Of a stretch of DNA of 11,300 nucleotides, positions 5,588 to 11,300 are shown piece by piece (positions within the stretch are counted from its first letter, which is position 1; each line of letters starts with the position of its first letter). Position numbers and translations under genes: made by a program. Source of the stretch: JAJPJX01 sp964568355 (GTDB taxonomy: Bacteria > Acidobacteriota > Terriglobia > Bryobacterales > Bryobacteraceae); assembly GCA_964568355.1 (NCBI GenBank), contig CAZMRK010000259.1:1-11300 (forward strand), written 5' to 3'. The notes below the pieces were generated by a model. It saw only the letters and a list, made by a program, of their open reading frames with translations. It was not told the DNA's origin and made no database searches.

Positions 5588-8500
5588 ATGCGAAAACTGG
5601 TTCTTCTGGCTGTTCTACCGGCGATGCTTCCGACCGTGCGGGCCGCGCACCGGCCGAAGGCCGTGCTCGTACTCCACACGGAAGGCGCCGCTTCCGCCGG
5701 GATTGCCACATTCCACCGGGAGCATGGCGCGGAGTCATTCGACGTTGTGGTTGCCGGCGAAAAGAACGCGACTACGGAGGTTCCGGGGACCGACGTTCTG
5801 TTTCTGGAGCATCCCAGCGCGGAGTTTCTGCGACGGCTCCGTCCGGCGGCCGAAGCCGCGATAGGGCGGGGCATGAAGGTCTTCACGGATGTACCCGAGG
5901 TTCTGCAACGCCATTGGGGCGTGCTGCCGGAGGCGCAGGCGAACGCGCAGGCGCTGACCTATTTTCAGTTCGGCGGCGCGGAGAACTTCGCGGGATTTTT
6001 GACGGTGCTGTACCGGGCCGCGGGCGGACGGCTGGCTGTCCATCTTCCACCGGTCCAGGAGCGGCCCAAGATCGGCGTCTACCATCCGGGAGCGCCGCGG
6101 TATTTTTCAAATCTGACCGAATACCTGGCCTGGTATCGCCGCGCGCGGCCGGGGCAGGGAAGGCTTGCTATCGTTAGCTTCTTTCAAAGCAACATACGGG
6201 ACCAGGAACTGCGCGTGATTGATGCGTTGATCCAGGCTCTGGAAGCACAGGGGCTGGCCGCGGCCGGTGTGTTCGGATGGCCCACGAGCACGATCGGAGC
6301 GGCGCTGGAAGCGCCTGCCGGTGATCCGGTCTATGTGAATCTCTCCTTCACGCTGGCGCTCAGCCGGCCCGAGGACGCGGTGGCGCTGGAGCGGCGCGGC
6401 GTGCATGTCATCGGGCTGATGACGGCGAACACGAGCTATGAGGAGTGGTCCAAGTCAGACCGCGGGGTGACGGCCGACCGCGTCGCCAGTTCGCTGGCGT
6501 CGCCCGAGCGCAACGGCGTTACCGAGCCGATCATGGTCGCGACGCAGGAGCCCGATCCGCGAACCGGCATCTACCACATGGCCCCGATTGCCGAGCGCGT
6601 GGAGATGGCGGCGCGGCGCGCCCGCCGCTGGACCATCCTGCGCGATAAGAATAACTTCGAAAAGCGCCTGGCGATCCTCTACTACAACAATCCGCCGGGC
6701 AAGGGGAACCTCGGAGCAAGTTATTTGAACCTCCCGCCGAGCATTCGCGCGGTGCTCGAAAAACTCGCGCAGGCCGGCTACAACACCGGCGAGAGGCTGC
6801 CTTCCACGGAAGGGCTGCTGGCGCAGCTCGAGCGGGTAGGGCGGAACGTGGAGCTGTGGGCGCCCGGCGAGCTCGAACGCCTGGTGGAGAACGGCGGCGT
6901 AACGCTCATTCCACTGGAGCGTTATCAGAAGTGGTTTGATCAGCTACCGAAGCAGTTTCGCGATGCCATCAACGATCGCTGGGGGCCGCCGGAAGCTTCG
7001 ACGCTGATGACGTTGACGGCGTCGAACGGTCGCAAGGTATTCGTGATTCCGGGCATCCGGCTGGGCAACATCTTTCTGGGGCCGCAGTTGTTGCGGGCTT
7101 CTTCGAAGGAATATACGTCGGTGCAACATAGCAGCACGCTGCCGCCGCCGCACGCCTATGTCGCAGCCTACTTGTATTACCGCCAGGAGTTCCAGGCCGA
7201 TGCCATGATCCACATGGGCCGCCACGGAACGCTGGAATGGCTGCCCGGCAAGAATGCCGGCCAGGCCGGATGGGACACCTCGGAAGTGCTGCTGGGGGAC
7301 CTGCCCAATGTGAACTATTACATTATGGACGGCGGCGGCGAGGCGCTCCAGGCCCGGCGCCGGAGCGCGGCGGTACTGATCAGCCACCTGACTCCGATGC
7401 TGGCCAGTGGAGGCGCGCAGTCCCGCTTCGGCAAGCTGGAAAGCGCGATCGAGAATTGGAAGTCGACGATCGAGACATCGCCGGACCTGGCGGTCCGCTA
7501 TCGCGAAGAGGCATGGGCCGAGGCCCGCCGGCTTCATCTGGATACGCAGCTTTCGGTATCGGCCGGCGATCCCGACGCTGCCATGAAGCGGCTCTCTGAT
7601 TTTCTCGACAGCGCCGAAGAGGCTCCGATCCCGCTGGGGTTGCCGACGCTCGGCCAGGCGCCTTCGGAGATGCAGCAACGCGAAGGGCTGCTCAAATTTC
7701 TCCGCTCGGGCTTCACGCAGGAGGACCTGAAGGCGTTGTCCGATTCCAAGACGTCCGCCGACCGGTTTTCCGGGTGGGCAAGCGATATCTTCGAGGGCCG
7801 CCATCCTGAAATTCCGGATGCGGTGACGCCCGCCTTGCGCGAAAAACTGGGCAAGGCCTTCGACGAAGCATCCACCTGGCTGTACAACCTGCTTCTTTCG
7901 CCGGCCCGCGAACTGAACGTGCTGATCGACGTGCTCAACGCCCGTTTTCTGCCCAGCGGCCTGGTGGGCGACCCGCTTCGTGTACCGGCCGCCTTGCCCT
8001 CGGGCCGCAATTTGCACGATACGGACCCGGCCATGTTCCCGACCAAAGTGGCGTGGGAGGTGGGGAAGAAGATGGCCAACGAACTCCTCGCGCGGTTCCA
8101 CAAGGAGCACGGCGGTGCTTACCCGGAGCGCGTCTCGATGGTCTTGTGGGCCGGCGAGACCGGCCGGCATCAAGGCGCGATGGAGGCGGAGGCGCTGTAC
8201 CTGATGGGTGTGGCCCCGGAATGGAATGCGCGCGGCGTGGTGGATCGGGTGAAGCTGATTCCGCAGGGGGAGTTGGGCAGGCCGCGCGTGAACGTTGTGT
8301 TCACCGTTTCCGGACTGTACCGAGACGGCCTGGCGGATAAGATCCTGCTGCTCGACCGCGCGGCGCGGATGGCCGCCCAGGCGGGAGAGAGCGCCCTTAC
8401 GCGCCAGAACCGGCAGGTGGAGCGGGACCTCATCGCCCGAGGAGTGGCTCCGGAAGAGGCGCGCTATCTGGCCGGCGCGCGGGTATTCTCGGCGGCGCCG

Positions 8501-9586
8501 GGATCGTATGGAAACGGCCTCTCCAACATGGTTGAGCTGAACGGCAGCAAAGAGCAATCCAAGGACATGGCCGACCTGTACCTTTCCAAGACGAACTTCG
8601 TATACACGGAAAAGGTTTGGGGTGGATCCACTCCGCACCTGCTGGCCTCCCACCTGCAAGGCAACGAAGTCATTTTGCACAGCCGGAGCAGCAACCTCTA
8701 CGGCGTCGCCGATAACGATGATGTCTATCAGTTTGTGGGCGGCCTCAATGTCGCTTCCCGCTCGGTGGGCGCGAAGCCGGAGATCCTGTTCAACAACCTG
8801 CGTTCATCCGGTAAGGAGCGGCTGGAAGACGCGCGCCAGGTGCTGGCGACGGAACTCAACAGCCGGAACTGGAATCCGAAGTGGCTCCGCGAGATGAAAG
8901 CGGCGGGATATGCCGGCGCGCGCCAGATGGCGAATGACGTGGAATATCTGCACGGCTGGCAGGCGACGTCTCCCGAGAGCGTGGATTCTTCGGTCTGGCA
9001 GAAGACCTATGATGTCTACGTCGCGGATGAATACGGCCTGGGTTTGCCGAAGTTCCTCTCAAGCTCCAATCCTTTCGCCCAGCAGAAACTCATCGGCCGT
9101 TTGCTGGAGGTAGACCGGCAGGGCGTCTACAAGTTCTCCAAGGCGGAACGCGCCAGACTGCTGGTCGCCTATGTGCAATCGGTCTCCAAGCTCGGGGTGG
9201 CGTGCGCAGCCGTGGTCTGCGGCAACCGGCAGTTGCGGGATTTTGTAGCGCAGGCCGGCAAGGCTCTGCCTCCGGAACAACTCAGCCGCGCGGACGTGGC
9301 GGCGTTTCAGAAGCAGTTCGAACGCGCCTCGGCGGCCGGCCCCGCACGCCCGACGCTGACGCGCCGCCGGGCGGCGCCGCGCGGCAAACCTCCGCGGTTG
9401 CCCCAACAGGTGAGCTGGATCGACCTCAGCCTGATGCCGCGCGGTTTCGTGCGAAGGCCTTTTGGCGTGGAATGGTCCGTCTGGCTTCTCTCGGCGGTGG
9501 TCGGACTGATCTATCCCTGGTACCGGCGGCGCAGCGGCATGTGGTCGTCGGTCAGCATCCGCACCGGCAAGCGCGAGGAACTCTGA
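5588..9586 (+). CDS. Exported, membrane-anchored CobN-family chelatase (HmuS-like)
   Basis: The product has 1332 residues. Residues 1-19 form a signal peptide (MRKLVLLAV, cleavage likely after VRA). The CobN/BchH body spans about 25-1240: HSSTLPPPHAY (514-524), IHMGRHGTLEWLPGKNAG (541-558), LLGDLPNVNYY (568-578), GGGEALQARRR (582-592), then ELGRPRVNVVF and SGLYRD near 895-915. A proline/arginine-rich linker and one membrane helix (about 1294-1312, VEWSVWLLSAVVGLIYPWY) follow, with a basic tail YRRRSG. This topology puts the chelatase domain in the periplasm. Biosynthetic CobN inserts cobalt into hydrogenobyrinate diamide in the cytoplasm with CobS and CobT ATPases; none is present here. CobN-like HmuS of the Bacteroidetes hmu haem-uptake loci, reported to take iron out of haem, shares the receptor neighbour and is the better comparison. 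Direction of metal transfer, metal and tetrapyrrole are unproven. Likely mis-annotated as cobaltochelatase subunit CobN. Confidence 0.9.
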   Translation: MRKLVLLAVLPAMLPTVRAAHRPKAVLVLHTEGAASAGIATFHREHGAESFDVVVAGEKNATTEVPGTDVLFLEHPSAEFLRRLRPAAEAAIGRGMKVFTDVPEVLQRHWGVLPEAQANAQALTYFQFGGAENFAGFLTVLYRAAGGRLAVHLPPVQERPKIGVYHPGAPRYFSNLTEYLAWYRRARPGQGRLAIVSFFQSNIRDQELRVIDALIQALEAQGLAAAGVFGWPTSTIGAALEAPAGDPVYVNLSFTLALSRPEDAVALERRGVHVIGLMTANTSYEEWSKSDRGVTADRVASSLASPERNGVTEPIMVATQEPDPRTGIYHMAPIAERVEMAARRARRWTILRDKNNFEKRLAILYYNNPPGKGNLGASYLNLPPSIRAVLEKLAQAGYNTGERLPSTEGLLAQLERVGRNVELWAPGELERLVENGGVTLIPLERYQKWFDQLPKQFRDAINDRWGPPEASTLMTLTASNGRKVFVIPGIRLGNIFLGPQLLRASSKEYTSVQHSSTLPPPHAYVAAYLYYRQEFQADAMIHMGRHGTLEWLPGKNAGQAGWDTSEVLLGDLPNVNYYIMDGGGEALQARRRSAAVLISHLTPMLASGGAQSRFGKLESAIENWKSTIETSPDLAVRYREEAWAEARRLHLDTQLSVSAGDPDAAMKRLSDFLDSAEEAPIPLGLPTLGQAPSEMQQREGLLKFLRSGFTQEDLKALSDSKTSADRFSGWASDIFEGRHPEIPDAVTPALREKLGKAFDEASTWLYNLLLSPARELNVLIDVLNARFLPSGLVGDPLRVPAALPSGRNLHDTDPAMFPTKVAWEVGKKMANELLARFHKEHGGAYPERVSMVLWAGETGRHQGAMEAEALYLMGVAPEWNARGVVDRVKLIPQGELGRPRVNVVFTVSGLYRDGLADKILLLDRAARMAAQAGESALTRQNRQVERDLIARGVAPEEARYLAGARVFSAAPGSYGNGLSNMVELNGSKEQSKDMADLYLSKTNFVYTEKVWGGSTPHLLASHLQGNEVILHSRSSNLYGVADNDDVYQFVGGLNVASRSVGAKPEILFNNLRSSGKERLEDARQVLATELNSRNWNPKWLREMKAAGYAGARQMANDVEYLHGWQATSPESVDSSVWQKTYDVYVADEYGLGLPKFLSSSNPFAQQKLIGRLLEVDRQGVYKFSKAERARLLVAYVQSVSKLGVACAAVVCGNRQLRDFVAQAGKALPPEQLSRADVAAFQKQFERASAAGPARPTLTRRRAAPRGKPPRLPQQVSWIDLSLMPRGFVRRPFGVEWSVWLLSAVVGLIYPWYRRRSGMWSSVSIRTGKREEL

Positions 9587-9679
9587 ACGCATCGAGGGGA
9601 AGCTTCGGGTCGAGCTGAGAAACAGGCGTAATCCGACGTCATTTTAATTGCCGCTCGCTACCAGATAGAATCGGCTAAG
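9587..9679 (+). promoter_or_regulatory. Spacer with candidate -10 box for the ROK gene
   Basis: The 93-base gap has no clear terminator: the only dyad, GAAGCTTC, has no T-tract. TAGAAT at 9666-9671 resembles a -10 box, with a poor -35 (TTTAAT, 9643-9648) at 17 bases. It would start transcription about 2 bases before the ATG at 9680, and no Shine-Dalgarno is visible there, so a nearly leaderless message is possible. Confidence 0.25.
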
Positions 9680-10897
9680 ATGATGGTTCTGAGAAACGCC
9701 AAGGCCAGGGCCGTGGTGACGGCCAGGCCCACCACGATCCGCGAAATCAACCGGTCGATTCTTTTGAACCTGATCCGGCTGCACGAACCGATCTCCCGGA
9801 AGGAGCTTTCGGTTCGCACGGGGATGTTTTGCAGCAACGTCTCAGCCGTGGTGGACAGCCTGATCGAAGAAGGGCTGCTGCTGGAGCAGCAGGCCCAACC
9901 GGTAGGCCGCGGGCGCGTTCCGGTGAACCTCTTCCTGAACCCGGAGGGGTTCCGGGTGCTGGGCATCAGCATCCGGCCGGACCGGACTTCCGTCGCCTGG
10001 GCGGGGCTGCAGGGACGCATCCTGAAAGTGGTCTCTTTCGCGACTCCCTCCCGGCCGCAGTCTTTTCTGCGGGAGCTGGCCCGGGCAACCAAGGCGGGCG
10101 GCGAGATTCAGCGAATCGGGATCAGCGTGCCGGGCCTGGTGGATAGCGAACGCGGGACGATCCTGCTGACACCATCGCTCCCGGCTTATTCCGGATATCC
10201 GATTGCCGCCGAGGCAGGCCGTGCGCTGGGCTGCCCGGCGCTGGCGGACAACGACTGCAACACAGGCGTCGTGGCCGAGCTTTGGTTCCATGAAGCGGAT
10301 GTCGCCGCCGTTCAGGATTCCGTGCTGCTTTCGGTCAGCGATCGCGGAGTGGGCGCCGGGGTTCTCCTGCACGGGCAATTGTACCGGGGCCACAATCTCT
10401 CCTGGGCGGGAGAGTTCGGTCACATGGTGGTGGACCGGGCAGGGCCAAAGTGCCGTTGCGGACGGCAAGGCTGCTGGGAAGTATTCATTTCCAACCAGGC
10501 GACCTGGCAGCGCTACGATCCCCGGCGGCCGTTTACGCCGGAGCGTTTCGACGAGTTGATCCAGCGAGCGCTCGATCGCGACGCGCGCGCGGTGCGCACC
10601 TTCGAAAAGACCGCCGAATATCTGGCGCTGGGCCTCTCAAACATCAGTTTCGCACTCAATCCGGAATCGATCGTCATCGCCGGAGCGATCACGAGAGTCT
10701 GGCGCCTGATCCGCCGCACCGTGGAATCGATGTGGAACGCCCCCGGAGTGCGGCCGCAGGTGCGGGTGTCGCGATTGAGCCTGGATGAATTGTACATGCG
10801 AGGCGCGGTCGTGCTGGCGCTCGAAAAGGTCTTTGCGGCCCCGCAGATCGGCGCGGCGGCTCAGGTGTTTCCCACGGTCATTTCCGCTAAACGTTAA
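9680..10897 (+). CDS. ROK-family transcriptional regulator
   Basis: The product has 405 residues. The N-terminal 20-70 (TIREINRSILLNLIR, then ISRKELSVRTGMFCSNVSAV) is a winged helix-turn-helix of the NagC/Mlc/XylR type. The rest is a ROK sugar-kinase-like fold: ISVPGLVD (148-155), ADNDCN (189-194) with Asp192 at the catalytic position, AGEFGH (243-248), and the zinc site CRCGRQGCWE (258-267) with Cys258, Cys260 and Cys265 and His248. Such proteins are cytoplasmic, bind a sugar or sugar phosphate, and usually repress sugar uptake and catabolism genes. The length is typical. The start is one of two adjacent ATGs without a visible ribosome binding site. The next gene is an Oar-like TonB receptor, the likely target; control of the upstream tetrapyrrole operon is less likely but possible. 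Confidence 0.92.
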   Translation: MMVLRNAKARAVVTARPTTIREINRSILLNLIRLHEPISRKELSVRTGMFCSNVSAVVDSLIEEGLLLEQQAQPVGRGRVPVNLFLNPEGFRVLGISIRPDRTSVAWAGLQGRILKVVSFATPSRPQSFLRELARATKAGGEIQRIGISVPGLVDSERGTILLTPSLPAYSGYPIAAEAGRALGCPALADNDCNTGVVAELWFHEADVAAVQDSVLLSVSDRGVGAGVLLHGQLYRGHNLSWAGEFGHMVVDRAGPKCRCGRQGCWEVFISNQATWQRYDPRRPFTPERFDELIQRALDRDARAVRTFEKTAEYLALGLSNISFALNPESIVIAGAITRVWRLIRRTVESMWNAPGVRPQVRVSRLSLDELYMRGAVVLALEKVFAAPQIGAAAQVFPTVISAKR

Positions 10898-10921
10898 CCT
10901 GCGCACAGTTGAGGCTCCCTC

Positions 10922-10942
10922 CCGGCCAAGATGCTTGACCGG
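10922..10942 (+). terminator. Hairpin downstream of the ROK gene, weak terminator candidate
   Basis: CCGGCCAAG and CTTGACCGG form a 9-bp stem with one mismatch and a 3-base loop, 25 bases after the ROK stop codon. No T-run follows, so as an intrinsic terminator it would be weak. Confidence 0.35.
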
Positions 10943-10952
10943 TGCAGGCGCT

Positions 10953-10976
10953 TGAAATAGGATTATTCCTGTTTCA
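10953..10976. promoter_or_regulatory. 24-bp near-perfect palindrome, candidate ROK operator
   Basis: TGAAATAGGA and TCCTGTTTCA are inverted arms of 10 bp with one mismatch around the centre TTAT. It lies between the ROK gene and the Oar-like receptor, about 67-90 bases upstream of the receptor start. It is AT-rich, of the size bound by dimeric winged-helix repressors, and includes TTGAAA, which resembles a -35 box. The ROK product is the obvious candidate binder. Confidence 0.45.
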
Positions 10977-10993
10977 GAACTGAAAGAGTTCTG
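10975..10993 (+). other. Perfect 7-bp hairpin in the receptor leader
   Basis: CAGAACT and AGTTCTG flank a GAAAG loop. It overlaps the preceding palindrome by two bases, so the two may form alternative structures or a composite site. G-rich sequence follows, not T, so it is not an intrinsic terminator. Confidence 0.4.
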
Positions 10994-11007
10994 GGGGCCC
11001 TGGGTTC

Positions 11008-11036
11008 TATATTTTCCCCGTGTTGCGGAAAAGGAG
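11008..11036 (+). promoter_or_regulatory. -10-like box and ribosome binding site of the Oar-like receptor
   Basis: TATATT (11008-11013) matches the -10 consensus at 5 of 6 positions, but the -35 region is poor, as expected if an activator is needed. AGGAG at 11032-11036 lies 6 bases before ATG 11043 and firmly supports that start. Confidence 0.4.
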
Positions 11037-11042
11037 TCTGCT

Positions 11043-11300
11043 ATGCGAACGCCACAACGTCCGTGGCACCCGTTTCGGGCGCTGCTTCTGATCACGATTT
11101 TGCCCGCCTTGCTGCCGGCACAATCGGAGAAGGCACAGATTACCGGAACCATCGCGGATGCGAGTGGGGCTTCGATCCCAACCGCGGAGGTCACGGCAAC
11201 CAATGTCGCAACCGGCGAGAAGCGCAGCGTGCTATCCGGCGAATCCGGGATGTACACCGTGCCGCTGCTCGAACCCGGCCGGTACGAAATCGCCGTGACG
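11043..11300 (+). CDS. Oar-like TonB-dependent receptor with carboxypeptidase-regulatory-like domain, 5' part
   Basis: Only the first 86 codons are in the window; the frame is open at the right edge. Residues 1-27 form a signal peptide (RALLLITILPALLPAQ). A carboxypeptidase-regulatory-like (CarboxypepD_reg) beta-sandwich begins at about 32: ITGTIADASGASIPTAEVTA, then TNVATGEKRSV and SGMYTVPLLEPGRYEIAVT. This is the N-terminal extension of the large Oar/CirA-type receptors of about 1000-1200 residues that are abundant in Acidobacteriota. The expected role is TonB-driven uptake of oligosaccharides or other large ligands through the outer membrane. The upstream ROK gene suggests a sugar. The barrel itself is not seen, so the receptor call rests on this domain and known architecture. 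Confidence 0.82.
   Translation, partial: MRTPQRPWHPFRALLLITILPALLPAQSEKAQITGTIADASGASIPTAEVTATNVATGEKRSVLSGESGMYTVPLLEPGRYEIAVT

Noticed and set aside
6944..8680. 578-codon open frame on the minus strand inside the CobN-like gene
   Set aside because: Antisense shadow of a conserved CobN body, with no recognisable motif or ribosome binding site.
9597..9612. Terminator after the CobN-like gene
   Set aside because: GAAGCTTC is palindromic, but there is no loop and no adjacent T-run.

Overview
The window is GC-rich and densely coded. It most likely comes from an Acidobacteriota genome of the Solibacter/Bryobacter kind. That placement rests on gene content, not on a marker gene: a TonB-dependent receptor beginning with a carboxypeptidase-regulatory-like domain (Oar-like) sits next to a ROK regulator, and there is a membrane sulfatase-like protein beside a PAPS-type sulfotransferase.

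Left part (1-2918, all minus strand): in transcription order a 63-residue membrane protein, a 648-residue membrane-anchored sulfatase/alkaline-phosphatase-superfamily enzyme, and a sulfotransferase that runs off the left edge. The last two are 4 bases apart. They look like a set for adding or trimming an acidic group on a cell-surface glycan or lipid. The gap between the small gene and the sulfatase-like gene holds a 208-bp structure: two inverted 41-42 bp arms enclosing three tandem hairpins. It resembles a miniature repeat element and overlaps the predicted start of the sulfatase-like gene.

Middle part (about 2919-9586, plus strand): after a divergent, locally AT-rich intergenic region with several palindromes comes a two-gene operon, a TonB-dependent outer-membrane receptor followed after 10 bases by a 1332-residue CobN-family chelatase. 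The CobN-like protein has an N-terminal signal peptide and a single C-terminal membrane anchor. It should therefore lie in the periplasm, unlike the cytoplasmic CobN of cobalamin synthesis, and no CobS/CobT or ChlI/ChlD ATPase gene is in view. The closest known arrangement is the HmuR-HmuS pair of Bacteroidetes haem uptake. I read it as a tetrapyrrole import and metal-handling module, substrate unproven. This is the most interesting item here.

Right part (9680-11300, plus strand): a ROK-family transcription regulator, then a 145-base spacer with three consecutive inverted repeats, then the start of an Oar-like TonB-dependent receptor cut by the right edge. ROK genes beside such receptors usually mark sugar-uptake loci; the palindromes are candidate operators.
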